Source: Blautia parvula (GTDB lineage Bacteria > Bacillota > Clostridia > Lachnospirales > Lachnospiraceae). Taken from it: a stretch of DNA of 64,000 nucleotides. The DNA is taken from the NCBI RefSeq assembly GCF_020215665.1, contig NZ_CP084061.1, positions 5,175,001 through 5,239,000 on the forward strand, given 5' to 3'. Position 1 is the first letter of the stretch. Every line of letters starts with the position of its first letter. The position numbers and the translations under genes are program-made. The notes under the pieces were generated by a model. It saw only the letters and a list, made by a program, of their open reading frames with translations, was not told the DNA's origin and did not search any database. This document shows positions 9,568-18,953 of the stretch, piece after piece.

Positions 9568-11634
9568 ATGAGACAATACGGTTACACAGAAAAATATCTT
9601 ACCATGGACGGACTGCCGTGGTTTCCTGTGATGGGAGAGATGCATTACAGCAGATACAGGGAGGATTTGTGGGAGGAATCTTTACGAAAGATGAAAGCAG
9701 GAGGAGTTACTGTCCTGTCCACATATGTGATATGGATACATCATGAGGAAGAGGAGGATAGCTTTGATTTCACAGGCTGCCGTAACCTGGGAAGGTTTAT
9801 CAGGATTTGTAAGAAAGTAGGACTTTCCATGTTTCTGCGCTTAGGACCCTGGATACATGGCGAGGTGAGAAACGGAGGCTTTCCCGACTGGCTGCAGCAA
9901 AAGGAGCGGGAGGGAGTCATATTGAGAAGCAATGATGAGAGATATCTGAGATATGTCCGGCGCTTCTGGGAGAAGGTGTATGAGCAGGCAGAGGGATATT
10001 TCCATAAAGATGGCGGCCCGATTATGGGAGTCCAGATAGAAAATGAGTATGGGCATGTTGGAGGACTGAAAGGAGAGGCGGGGGAAACCCATATGCGTAC
10101 ACTGACATCGCTGGCAAAGGAACTGGGTTTTATTGTGCCTTATTACACAGCGACAGGATGGGGCGGGGCTTGTATCGGAGATTTACTTCCAGTCATGGGC
10201 GGATACTGCGAGGCTCCCTGGGACCAGAGGACTACAGAGCTGGAGGCCAATGCCAATTATGTGTTCAGCAGTGAACGAAATGACGCACTGATTGCCTGTG
10301 ATCATCATGTAGGAGACCAGGTTACTTTTGACCAGACCAGGTTTCCGTTTCTGACAGCAGAGCTGGGAGGCGGCCTTCAGGTTACAAAACACAGAAGGCC
10401 GGTAGCTCACGGAAAAGATATCGGAGCTATGTCCCTGACGAAACTTGGAAGCGGGGTGGCGCTGCTGGGATATTATATGTATCACGGGGGAAGCAACCCG
10501 AAGGGAAAGCTTTCCACCCTGCAGGAGAGCCGTGAGACAGGGTATTTAAATGACCTTCCGGAGGTTAATTATGATTTTAATGCACCTGTTCGGCAGTATG
10601 GAGCAATTTCAGACAGTTATCGTGAAATTAAGCTGCTGGCTTATTTCCTGAAAGACTTCGGAGATGACATGGCTGCTCTGGAGACGGATATCCTTACCAG
10701 AGGGGTAAAACCGGAAGATACCAAGACCTTGCGTCTTTCCAGCAGGCATGACGATGAACATGGATATGTATTTTACAACAATTATCAGCGCCGTAGAGTG
10801 ATGGACGCCCATCAAAGGACCATGCTGATTGGAAAGTGCCGTCAGCCTGTAAATTTTCCGCCTGTAGATATTGGAGAAGGTGCTTTCGGCTTTTTTCCGT
10901 ACCGGATGAGGCTGGGAAATGCGGTGCTCAGGTCAGCGCTGGCTACCCCTCTGTGCTGCCTGCATACAAAGAAAGAAGATATCTTTGTATTTTACGGTGA
11001 ACAGGAGCCAGAGTATCAGTGGGAGGGAGAGGAACAGGCCCGGGTGCTGTCTCTTAGCAGAGAGCAGGCTCTGAATGCCTGGAAGGTTACACTTGACCAG
11101 GACTATTTAATCCTTTCAGAGAACTATGTCTGGGAAGAGGATGGCGTGCTGAAGATAACAGGGGCAGAAGAGACAGAGATCCGTTGTTTTCCGGAGGCAG
11201 AAGAGGGAATTCCAGGATTTGTAAAATACCGGCAGGAAGCAGAATTTACTGTCTATAGACGGAAAGCGGAGTATATAAGTCCCAAAATAGAAGTGAATTT
11301 GACAGCAGAAGACCGGGAGAACAGAGTCTATGACATACAGATTGTTTACGGGGAAAGGGAGGACCGACGGAAAGGGCGCGATACGATCCTATATCTGGAA
11401 TATGCGGGCGAGAGTCTGGAGATATATGCAGATGGGGAGAAGCTCAATGATCATTTCTATACCGGACAGAAAGTACCTCTCAGCCTTGGGTATTTTGATT
11501 TTCCAAAACAGCTCAGAGTGATTGTACATTCCCTCTTCGCAGAGGATGATATTTTTCTTGAAAAATGTCCTGTATTCATAGAAGACAGGGCCTGCAGTCT
11601 TATTTCTGTGAAGGCGGCAGAAGAATTCCGTTAA
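9568..11634 (+). CDS. GH35 beta-galactosidase
   Basis: This is a glycoside hydrolase family 35 enzyme, 688 residues, that would release terminal beta-galactose from imported oligosaccharides. The N-terminal TIM barrel shows the family pattern: the GEMHYSR entry strand, the QIENEYG motif (acid/base Glu160) and TAELGGG (nucleophile Glu265). The C-terminal part looks like beta-rich accessory domains. No signal peptide is visible, so it is probably cytoplasmic. The start at 9568 has an AGGAGG-type site; the longer frame back to 9454 overlaps the preceding terminator and is rejected. It works downstream of the GH53 galactanase and ABC importer. Activity on other beta-galactosides is possible. Confidence 0.9.
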   Translation: MRQYGYTEKYLTMDGLPWFPVMGEMHYSRYREDLWEESLRKMKAGGVTVLSTYVIWIHHEEEEDSFDFTGCRNLGRFIRICKKVGLSMFLRLGPWIHGEVRNGGFPDWLQQKEREGVILRSNDERYLRYVRRFWEKVYEQAEGYFHKDGGPIMGVQIENEYGHVGGLKGEAGETHMRTLTSLAKELGFIVPYYTATGWGGACIGDLLPVMGGYCEAPWDQRTTELEANANYVFSSERNDALIACDHHVGDQVTFDQTRFPFLTAELGGGLQVTKHRRPVAHGKDIGAMSLTKLGSGVALLGYYMYHGGSNPKGKLSTLQESRETGYLNDLPEVNYDFNAPVRQYGAISDSYREIKLLAYFLKDFGDDMAALETDILTRGVKPEDTKTLRLSSRHDDEHGYVFYNNYQRRRVMDAHQRTMLIGKCRQPVNFPPVDIGEGAFGFFPYRMRLGNAVLRSALATPLCCLHTKKEDIFVFYGEQEPEYQWEGEEQARVLSLSREQALNAWKVTLDQDYLILSENYVWEEDGVLKITGAEETEIRCFPEAEEGIPGFVKYRQEAEFTVYRRKAEYISPKIEVNLTAEDRENRVYDIQIVYGEREDRRKGRDTILYLEYAGESLEIYADGEKLNDHFYTGQKVPLSLGYFDFPKQLRVIVHSLFAEDDIFLEKCPVFIEDRACSLISVKAAEEFR

Positions 11635-11659
11635 AAAAATCATACTTGTCTGTTATAAT
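11631..11659 (+). promoter_or_regulatory. Possible internal promoter before the two-component genes
   Basis: A consensus -10 TATAAT (11654-11659) sits 17 bp after a weak -35 TTAAAA that overlaps the GH35 stop. It may give the sensor genes separate, low-level expression. Confidence 0.35.
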
Positions 11660-11708
11660 AAAGAGTATAAAAATACGGTGAAATATTTCCGAAAGAAGGA
11701 GCCGGAAT

Positions 11709-13478
11709 ATGGACAAAGAACAGCGCAAAAGGTGGAAGCGGTCCTCTCTGCAGACAAAGCAGATACTGGCATTTACGACGATTATTGTCAGTTTTATGGC
11801 AATTATGTTTTTCCTGCATATCAGGACTTTGAAGACTGTGCGTGAGATGACATATGATAAAATGCGCGCTCAGGCAGAATATTATCTGGAAAGTTTTGAG
11901 ATGGAAGTAAGCCATGCTATCAATCTGCAGATTGAAATATTTAACGACAGAAAGCTGGCATTCCTGGCACAGCCGGAAGCAGGTTTGGATGATTTCGAGA
12001 AGAGGGATGCGCTGCTGTCTGTGAAGGAAAAACTCAGCAGTATAGCGGGAGTCAGCAACCTTGTGGAAAGTTGTACGATCTATATGCCGAAAAGTGAATA
12101 TAAGATTACTGACAGCGCTGTCAGGAGAATGAACGCAGATGATTTTGAAGAGATGTGGAGCTTTGTGGATTATGAAAATGGTTCTATCAGCTATGATGGT
12201 GAAAAATTTTATTCTGTTGAGATGGGGCAGACCAGAGGAGATGAAGATGAGGCGTTTAATTTTATGTTTGTCCTTACATTTTCCGGCGGGCAGATTGAAA
12301 ACAAATTATCCCTGCTGAATACCACAGCGAACAGCGGAGCCTTTATCTACAGCGATAAATACCATGCAATGGTACAGAGCAGCACAGCCCACTGTTCCAG
12401 CGCCAGAATCCTCAGTGAACTGAAGAAGGATGAACAGGGGGAGTATGTGAAGGTGCAGGAAGTGAAGGCAGGTGGGGAAAATTATCTGGTGTTTGTGGGG
12501 GGAAACGGCAGTATGGGTACATTTGTCCAATATACGGAAGAAGGGGCTGTCATGGGATATATCAAACAGTCCTGGATCTACCTGTCTATTGGCCTGTTGA
12601 TTTTGCTGGGAATATCTATATTCTTTGTTATATATACCAACAGAACCATACATAAACCTATCGGTTTGCTTTTGGAGGCATTTGGAAGAGTGAAGGAGGG
12701 AAATCTGAATCAGCATATATACAGAAATACAGAGGATGAATTTTCTTATCTATATAGTGGTTTTAATGACATGGAGGACCGGTTGAAACATCTGATTGAC
12801 GAAGTCTATATTCAGACTAATCTGGCGCAGAGAGCACAGCTAAAGCAGCTTCAGGCTCAGATAAATCCTCATTTTCTGTATAACAGCTTTTTTACACTGA
12901 GCCGCAGGATCAAGAGGCAGGATTACGAGAATGCGGAGGAGTTTGCAAAGCATTTGGGAAATTATTTCAGATATCTGACCAGAAGCGGTTCAGACTATAT
13001 TACCCTGGATCAGGAGGTCAGCCATGCAAAAAGCTATGCCGCTATACAGGGAGTACGGTTTGCCGGACGTCTCAGTATTGAATTTGAAGAACTGCCAAAA
13101 CGGTTCGCGCCTGTGATAGTCCCTCGTCTTATCCTTCAGCCACTGCTTGAAAACGCCTTTGAACATGGGCTTGAGAACCGGGTGAAAGACGGTCTGCTGC
13201 GTATATCGTTTACGGAGACTCCTTCAGAAATACACATTACAGTAGAGGACAATGGAGAGGAGGCAGAGGATTCTGATATTGAGCAGATGCAGAGAAGTAT
13301 AGAGGAGATGGAGTCAGATGAGGTGACAGGAATCATTAATATCCATAAGCGGCTGCAGTTTTACTTTGATAAAAAAGCAGGTATTTTTGTAAGGCGAAGT
13401 GAGCTTGGGGGAGTGTCTGTCACAATCTGGATTCTGACGGAGGCAGCCTTTAGAAGAGAGGACGGGAAGGAGGGGTGA
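11709..13478 (+). CDS. Sensor histidine kinase, YesM family
   Basis: This is a membrane sensor kinase, 589 residues, of the type that controls carbohydrate loci in Firmicutes. It has an N-terminal membrane segment (about residues 20-40), a large extracellular sensor region, a second membrane segment near residue 295, a HAMP linker, the His_kinase domain with the NPHFLYN phosphorylation motif (His388) and a C-terminal HATPase domain. The start has a GAAGGAG-type site. It lies four bases upstream of the YesN-type regulator. By context it senses galactan breakdown products, perhaps together with the lipoprotein encoded after the regulator; that partnership is inferred. Confidence 0.92.
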   Translation: MDKEQRKRWKRSSLQTKQILAFTTIIVSFMAIMFFLHIRTLKTVREMTYDKMRAQAEYYLESFEMEVSHAINLQIEIFNDRKLAFLAQPEAGLDDFEKRDALLSVKEKLSSIAGVSNLVESCTIYMPKSEYKITDSAVRRMNADDFEEMWSFVDYENGSISYDGEKFYSVEMGQTRGDEDEAFNFMFVLTFSGGQIENKLSLLNTTANSGAFIYSDKYHAMVQSSTAHCSSARILSELKKDEQGEYVKVQEVKAGGENYLVFVGGNGSMGTFVQYTEEGAVMGYIKQSWIYLSIGLLILLGISIFFVIYTNRTIHKPIGLLLEAFGRVKEGNLNQHIYRNTEDEFSYLYSGFNDMEDRLKHLIDEVYIQTNLAQRAQLKQLQAQINPHFLYNSFFTLSRRIKRQDYENAEEFAKHLGNYFRYLTRSGSDYITLDQEVSHAKSYAAIQGVRFAGRLSIEFEELPKRFAPVIVPRLILQPLLENAFEHGLENRVKDGLLRISFTETPSEIHITVEDNGEEAEDSDIEQMQRSIEEMESDEVTGIINIHKRLQFYFDKKAGIFVRRSELGGVSVTIWILTEAAFRREDGKEG

Positions 13479-13482
13479 AGAT

Positions 13483-15138
13483 ATGAATCAGAATTTACTG
13501 ATAGTTGATGATGAATATGAAATCCTGCTGGGGCTGGAAGAAATGTTTCGGTATGAGTTTGACCTGGAGGTGGACGTATATACAGCCAATTCTGCTTATG
13601 AGGCGCTGGAACTTCTCGACCGTGTGAGATTTGATGTGGTGTTGACAGATATTAAAATGCCAGGGATGGATGGAATTACCCTGTTTGAACGGATTAAAGA
13701 AAACTGGCCCAGATGTAAAACAGTGTTTCTCACAGGGTACAGGAACTTTGACGATATGTACCGGGTGATCAATGACAGGGATGTGAGGTATGTTCTGAAA
13801 AGTGAGGAAGACGAAGCCATCATGGGGGCTGTGAAGGAACTGCTTGAACAAGGACAAAAAGAACTGGAGCAGGAGAAACTTCAGGAAAAGCAGAAGCAGC
13901 TTCTGGAAAAAGCAGAATTCTGGATCCGAAAATCCCTGCTGGATCAAATCGTGTCGGGGAATATACTGGAACCGGATATAGGGAAAAGTATGAATGAACT
14001 TGGAATCGGATTTCTGGCAAAGTCCCCGTCACTGCTGTTCTGGATCAGGATTGAAGGCGCCGGGGAGGACGAGCCGCTGCGTGACGGTTATTATATGGCA
14101 GAGTGCCTGTCACAGATATTTGAAGAAAATATGCCGAGTAAACTGAGATTTTATCTTCACATGACAGATATCCGTCAGGGGGTGCTCTTTCTCCAGCCTG
14201 CCAGCTTAGATGAGGTGAACTGGGAACAAGTCTTTGTCGTTGCCAGAGGTGCGGTGGAATACAGCCAGGAGATATTCGGCAATGCATGCGGCGGTTCATT
14301 CTCGGCGGTTTTGTGGAATGTTCCGGCGGTTCTTATGGAGTATCCGGAACGGATTCGCATTCTGCGTCAGCATATGATACAGTATTTGGGTGAAGACCAG
14401 GGTGCCTTAATCTATCTGGAAAAGCAGGAAGATGCGGACAGAGAGAGCGCTGTGCATAGTGTTATGGCCAGAATACCATCTCTGAAATCACTGTTGGAGC
14501 TTCGAAAGAAAAAGGAATATTTTGCCTGCCTTTGTGTCTGTCTGGAACAGATGACGAAAAAATGCAGTCTTCACGACGGAAGGGCACTAGAAATATATTA
14601 CAGTGTTGCAGTCCTGTTGCTTCAGTTTATAAATGAAAACCATTTAAGCGGGCAGATGGCCTTCAAAACAGCACTGTACAAATTGACAAAGGCAGATGCC
14701 CATGACAACTGGAATGACGCGGCCAGGTATCTGTGGGATGTCTCGGAAGCTATATTTTCCGTGATGGATATCAATGAAAATACTCTTACAGAGAGAGCGC
14801 TTAAGCGGGTCGTGACGTATATTGATGAACATCTTGCAGAGGAACTGTCGCTTACTGCACTGGCGGAAGTGGGTGGATTTAATGCAAGCTATCTGTCACG
14901 CCTGTTTAAACAGGTGAAGAAAGAGACGCTCAGCGATTATATCCTGAATAAAAGGATGAATCTGGCAAAATACCTGCTGGCCCAAACCAATGAGAAGATA
15001 CAGAATATCTCGGCAAAAACCGGATATATTTCCCCCCATTCTTTTACAAGGGCTTTTCGGAAGGAGACCGGGGTTTCACCGAAAGAATACAGGGAAATGA
15101 GGATGAATGAAACCGACCGGGGAGGAGAGAGTCCATGA
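13483..15138 (+). CDS. Response regulator, YesN/AraC type
   Basis: This is a cytoplasmic response regulator, 551 residues. An N-terminal receiver domain carries the phosphorylation site Asp56 in LTDIKMPGMDG, a long middle region follows, and a C-terminal AraC-type double helix-turn-helix lies at about residues 445-545 (the SYLSRLFKQ and SPHSFTRAFRKETG helices). It would be phosphorylated by the YesM-type kinase just upstream and activate the transporter and glycosidase genes. Its stop overlaps the start of the next gene by four bases, so translation of the three genes is coupled. Confidence 0.92.
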   Translation: MNQNLLIVDDEYEILLGLEEMFRYEFDLEVDVYTANSAYEALELLDRVRFDVVLTDIKMPGMDGITLFERIKENWPRCKTVFLTGYRNFDDMYRVINDRDVRYVLKSEEDEAIMGAVKELLEQGQKELEQEKLQEKQKQLLEKAEFWIRKSLLDQIVSGNILEPDIGKSMNELGIGFLAKSPSLLFWIRIEGAGEDEPLRDGYYMAECLSQIFEENMPSKLRFYLHMTDIRQGVLFLQPASLDEVNWEQVFVVARGAVEYSQEIFGNACGGSFSAVLWNVPAVLMEYPERIRILRQHMIQYLGEDQGALIYLEKQEDADRESAVHSVMARIPSLKSLLELRKKKEYFACLCVCLEQMTKKCSLHDGRALEIYYSVAVLLLQFINENHLSGQMAFKTALYKLTKADAHDNWNDAARYLWDVSEAIFSVMDINENTLTERALKRVVTYIDEHLAEELSLTALAEVGGFNASYLSRLFKQVKKETLSDYILNKRMNLAKYLLAQTNEKIQNISAKTGYISPHSFTRAFRKETGVSPKEYREMRMNETDRGGESP

Positions 15139-16853
15139 AGAGGAAGATTATGGCAGCTGCTGTGTTTCTGATATCGGCCGCAGTTGCAGGAGGCTGCGGG
15201 AATAGTGGAGAAGAGCGGGAAACGGACAGCAGGGGGATGGCAAAAGAGGATGCGCCATCTACAGAAGACAGGGATCTGTATGGATTTGAATCGCCTGTCA
15301 GGGTTAAGGCAGGGGTGGTTTATGCCGGAGATTTTGAATGGGTGGGGAAAGAAAGCCTTACAGATAATTCCTGGATGGATTTATATAAAGAACATAATAT
15401 ATATCCGGAAATCATGTACAATGTGGACACATCACAGGCAGACAGTAAGCTCTCCTCAGCAATCATATCAGGGAACTATCCTGATATATTCCAGACCAGT
15501 ACTCTTAATTATATGAATTACGTAAATGAGGGTGTACTGGCTGATATAACAGAAGCATATGAAACTTATGCCAGTGATGAACTGAAAGAATACTTGATGT
15601 CTGACGGCGGCGAGGCCCTGGATATGCTGACAGTTAATGGAAGGCTATACGGGCTGCCGAGGCTTGGAAATCCCTATGAAGAATATTCTATGATGTTTAT
15701 ACGCCAGGACTGGCTGGATCATCTGGGACTGAAAGTGCCGGAGACGACAGAAGAACTGAAGAGGACCGCACATGCTTTTACCTATGATGACCCGGATGGG
15801 AATGGTGTGGATGACACTTGCGGGCTGGTTCTGGATGGTGTTGAGCTATTCACTGATACGATAGGTAATGGCGACCCGATATTTAATGCGTTTGGGGCTT
15901 ATTTTGGTTCGGATGGAATGGCTATGGTCGAGAATCAAGAGGGAGAGGTTGTGTGGGGAGGTTCTTATGCGGAAGGTATGAAAGCCGCCCTCTCATTTCT
16001 GCAGGAGCTTTACGCGGATGGTTCTCTGTGTAAAGATTTTCTGACAATGGATGGTGATGCCATTTTCGAGGCAGCAGGTTCAGGGAGGTGTGGTATTTGG
16101 TTTGGACCAAGGTGGGCTGGTATGGTTCCTGCTATTGATGCAGCCAGGAAGGATACCAATGCACATATTGTGGCAGCGCCCATACCGACAGCTCCGAACC
16201 AGGCCAGGGGAAAGGCGTATCTTCCGCCGTCTATACTGGAGGTACATTGCATCAGCAGTCAGTGTGAACGACCGGAAACTCTGATTAAGATGATGAATTT
16301 GAGTGTACAGAAAATATGTAATCCCCAGAATACGGAGGAGTTCCTGAAATATAGCGGGGACGGAACGAATTATTCAGGCTGGAAAGCATCTCTTCTTAGA
16401 TTGCAGCCTGTAAACAGAGGATATGATGATTGGAAAGCAGAGAGTTATGCGTTGAAGACCGGTAAGACAGAGAGACTTACATACTCCCAGATAGACGATG
16501 TGGATTCTATGACATCCTATCTCCACGCAGTAGAAGAGGACAGATTTGATCCCTGGGATCAGAAGCAGGCAAGAGGAATATCCTTCTATACAGTGTACGG
16601 AGATCCGCAGTGTGCCTGGGTTACCATTGATAATATGATGAAGGCAAATGCTTTTGTAAAATCGGCCTATTCCTCTCTGCCATCCAGGGAGGTTACCAAA
16701 ACTGCGGGAATCTTAAAAAACCTTACAGTGGAAAGCATCATAAAAATCATTACAGGAGATGCAGTGGAAGAGTGGGATACACTACTTGAAAACTGGTATG
16801 CACTAGGTGGACAGCATGCGGTTGATGAGGTGAAGGTATTGAATAAAAGTTAA
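15135..16853 (+). CDS. Second extracellular solute-binding lipoprotein of the galactan locus
   Basis: This is a family 1 solute-binding-like lipoprotein, 572 residues, with a signal peptide and a lipobox ending AGGC. It overlaps the yesN-like gene by four bases (ATGA). Unlike the first binding protein it sits with the sensor genes rather than with permeases. It could either serve the same importer with another specificity or present ligand to the YesM-type sensor. The mature chain contains a DPDGNGVDD-type calcium-loop-like stretch near residues 215-223. Function beyond sugar binding is inferred from the fold pattern and neighbours. Confidence 0.82.
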   Translation: MKRKIMAAAVFLISAAVAGGCGNSGEERETDSRGMAKEDAPSTEDRDLYGFESPVRVKAGVVYAGDFEWVGKESLTDNSWMDLYKEHNIYPEIMYNVDTSQADSKLSSAIISGNYPDIFQTSTLNYMNYVNEGVLADITEAYETYASDELKEYLMSDGGEALDMLTVNGRLYGLPRLGNPYEEYSMMFIRQDWLDHLGLKVPETTEELKRTAHAFTYDDPDGNGVDDTCGLVLDGVELFTDTIGNGDPIFNAFGAYFGSDGMAMVENQEGEVVWGGSYAEGMKAALSFLQELYADGSLCKDFLTMDGDAIFEAAGSGRCGIWFGPRWAGMVPAIDAARKDTNAHIVAAPIPTAPNQARGKAYLPPSILEVHCISSQCERPETLIKMMNLSVQKICNPQNTEEFLKYSGDGTNYSGWKASLLRLQPVNRGYDDWKAESYALKTGKTERLTYSQIDDVDSMTSYLHAVEEDRFDPWDQKQARGISFYTVYGDPQCAWVTIDNMMKANAFVKSAYSSLPSREVTKTAGILKNLTVESIIKIITGDAVEEWDTLLENWYALGGQHAVDEVKVLNKS

Positions 16854-16874
16854 TTATAAGAGAGCTCTGAGAGA

Positions 16875-16916
16875 GCCTGTAGTTCAGCCGGATAGGCATG
16901 GATTACAGGCTTTTTT
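16875..16916 (+). terminator. Terminator closing the galactan locus
   Basis: A GCCTGTA/TACAGGC stem (16875-16881 with 16904-16910) with a larger loop is followed by TTTTTT. It ends the sensor/lipoprotein unit. Confidence 0.7.
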
Positions 16917-17030
16917 ATAGTGCATTGTACGAAAAATAATAGAGAACCTTTTGGCACCCGATATTGTATAGTTGCCACCGAGTGCCAGAAGATAGAGGTT
17001 TCGGGAGAGTGCTCATATAATATGAAAGTA

Positions 17031-17573
17031 TTATATCCTGAAGTGCGAAAAATCTATGGACAGGTCATCATAAATCTTGGCGCTGATTATATTTGAGAAG
17101 GAGTATTCATCGATATCTTCATTCTCTAAATCGTGAACCATTACCCTCTGTTTTTCTGGGTCTACAATCCAGTATTCCCGTACGCCGGAAGAACGGTATT
17201 TGAATAGTTTGACAGAGTAATCCATCCGTCTGCTACTGGGAGAGACGATTTCAATAATCCAGTCAGGAGAACCATTGCAGCCTTTATCATCCAGTTTATT
17301 TTTGTCACAGATAACAGAAATATCCGGTTCTACGTAGGTATGTGTGCTTTTGTCCAGGTATACGGCAAAGGGAGCAATATAAATTTCACATGGACCGCCC
17401 TTTCGGTCAATGTAATCTGCGATTTGTCTGCTTATGGAAAGCAAAAGTTGTTGGTGTGCCCGGGTAGAGGGAGTCATATAATAAATCTGACCGTCGATAA
17501 GCTCAGCCCTTGTGCCTTCGGGAAGGGCGTTAATATCGTTGATAGTATATATTTTTTCCTGTGCTGATGCCAT
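17031..17573 (-). CDS. Uma2 family (DUF820) PD-(D/E)XK-like protein
   Basis: This is a 180-residue protein of the Uma2/DUF820 family, which has a restriction-endonuclease-like fold. Visible hallmarks are VEPDISVI, the WIIEIVSPSS core and the YRSSGVREYWIVDP stretch. The biological role of this widespread family is not settled. The start at 17573 (MASAQ) is preferred to 17591 because AAGGAG lies eight bases upstream of it, inside the longer frame. It stands alone between the galactan locus and integrase relics, a typical setting for such accessory genes. Confidence 0.85.
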   Translation of the reverse strand: MASAQEKIYTINDINALPEGTRAELIDGQIYYMTPSTRAHQQLLLSISRQIADYIDRKGGPCEIYIAPFAVYLDKSTHTYVEPDISVICDKNKLDDKGCNGSPDWIIEIVSPSSRRMDYSVKLFKYRSSGVREYWIVDPEKQRVMVHDLENEDIDEYSFSNIISAKIYDDLSIDFSHFRI

Positions 17574-17702
17574 AATGAACACTCCTTTCATTATATATTA
17601 TAGGGAACATTTCGGGTGGTTATTCTGTTCTACGCTTAGACAAAAGGAGAATATGACTATGCATAAAGTATACTATATTTTTATTATCCTGTATTGCTGA
17701 TT

Positions 17703-17930
17703 ATGGTAAATTTTCAGAAAATGATTCATTCCGTTTTGGGACTTGCTGTGGAAGACCATGTCATAAACGTGAATCCATCAGACGGATGCTGCAGGGATTA
17801 TCCGGAAGGTAAAAGCTCTAAGCGGGCTATGATTACAAGATGATATCCAGGATTTATGACGATGTGACCCAGGAAAGAGTAAGGGAATAACTGAAAAAGC
17901 TTGATTCTAATAGGTTCAGAGCTGGTTGAA
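17703..17930 (+). pseudogene. Relic of a tyrosine recombinase (integrase)
   Basis: The frame from ATG 17703 to TGA 17841 encodes a segment (HSVLGLAVEDHVINVNPSDG) that resembles the linker between the core-binding and catalytic domains of phage-type tyrosine integrases. Immediately after it, in another frame and interrupted by stops, IYDDVTQERVRE followed by LKKLDSNRF resembles the extreme C-terminus of the same family. The catalytic Arg-His-Arg-Tyr region between them is missing. This looks like an internally deleted, frameshifted integrase left by a lost element. The match is by eye and therefore tentative. Confidence 0.5.
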
Positions 17931-18069
17931 TTCACCAATTATTTACCAGAAATCTGTTGGTAAATACGGAAAGTTATGCGAATTTATGAAGAAAACAATT
18001 TTAAAAATCTTCAAAAACCCATTGAAATCAAGCCTTTAAAGGTTTATAATAATTCTCAGATAAAAGAAA

Positions 18070-18182
18070 ATTCTTCGGGGCAGGGTGCAACTCCCTACCG
18101 GCGGTATAGTCCGCGACCCATGTAAATGGCTGAACCGGTGTGATTCCGGTACCGACAGTTAAAGTCTGGATGAGAGAAGAAA
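18070..18182 (+). ncRNA. FMN riboswitch (RFN element)
   Basis: The region shows the conserved RFN core: an opening TCTTCGGGGCAGGGTG block, the ACCGGCGGTATAGTCCGCGA section, the AACCGGTGTGATTCCGGT hairpin arm and the closing AGTCTGGATGAGAGAAGA. A terminator follows, so it should stop transcription of the RibU operon when FMN is abundant. Confidence 0.95.
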
Positions 18183-18211
18183 ATGTATTTCATAATGCAG
18201 ATTTCATCAAT

Positions 18212-18235
18212 GCCCTGATCTTCAGGGCGTTTTTT
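18212..18235 (+). terminator. Expression-platform terminator of the FMN riboswitch
   Basis: A 7-bp stem (18212-18218 with 18222-18228) with a 3-nt loop is followed by TTTTTT, 30 bases after the aptamer and before the RibU start. It is the probable regulated terminator. Confidence 0.88.
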
Positions 18236-18312
18236 CGTTTCAGCCGCGGAAGCGGCAGCGGAAAAAGAAGAATTTCCTTTTATGAAACCATCATAAAAAG
18301 GAGAGAATAAAA

Positions 18313-18951
18313 ATGAGTAATGAAGCAATTGTAAACAAAAGACCTGCAGGTGCACAGAATCGTTCTAAAATCAGGACATTGGCACAGGTAGCCATGCTTG
18401 GAGCCGTGGCTACGGTATTGATGATGATTGAGTTTCCCATCCCGGTGATCGCACCGCCTTTCTATCAGATGGATTTCTCAGAAGTACCCGTGCTGGTCGG
18501 CGCGTTTGCTATGGGACCGGTGGCAGGTATTATGATCGAGCTTCTGAAGGTACTGCTGTATGCAGTCATCCACGGCTCCGCCACAGCGGGTGTGGGTGAA
18601 ATCGCCAATTTCCTGATGGGATGCTCTTTTATCGTTCCGGCAGCATTTTTCTATAAATACCGCAGGAACAAAAAATTTGCAGTGATTGGAATGGTGATCG
18701 GAACCATTTGTATGGCTGTTGTGGGTTGTGTTGTGAATGCATTTATCCTGCTCCCCGCATACGGGGCAGCTTTCGGGATGCCGGTGAGCGCCTTTATTCA
18801 GATGGGCACATCTATCAATGCAGGAATCAATAACCTGTTTACCTTTGTGGTGCTGGCAGTGGCGCCGTTTAACCTGGTGAAGGGATGTATCATCTCTGCC
18901 GTAACACTGCTTATTTATAAGAGAATCAGAGTATTACTGCGAGGAGAATAA
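18313..18951 (+). CDS. ribU: Riboflavin ECF transporter S component
   Basis: This is a 212-residue integral membrane protein, the substrate-binding (S) component of an energy-coupling-factor transporter for riboflavin. It has about six hydrophobic helices and the family pattern near the N-terminus (AMLGAVATVLMMIEFPIP with the following PPFYQMDFSEVPVL). The FMN riboswitch directly upstream supports riboflavin as substrate. The shared ECF ATPases and T component are not in this window. It starts after AAAAGGAGAG and ends two bases before the Nudix gene, so the two are co-transcribed. Confidence 0.92.
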   Translation: MSNEAIVNKRPAGAQNRSKIRTLAQVAMLGAVATVLMMIEFPIPVIAPPFYQMDFSEVPVLVGAFAMGPVAGIMIELLKVLLYAVIHGSATAGVGEIANFLMGCSFIVPAAFFYKYRRNKKFAVIGMVIGTICMAVVGCVVNAFILLPAYGAAFGMPVSAFIQMGTSINAGINNLFTFVVLAVAPFNLVKGCIISAVTLLIYKRIRVLLRGE

Positions 18952-18953
18952 AG

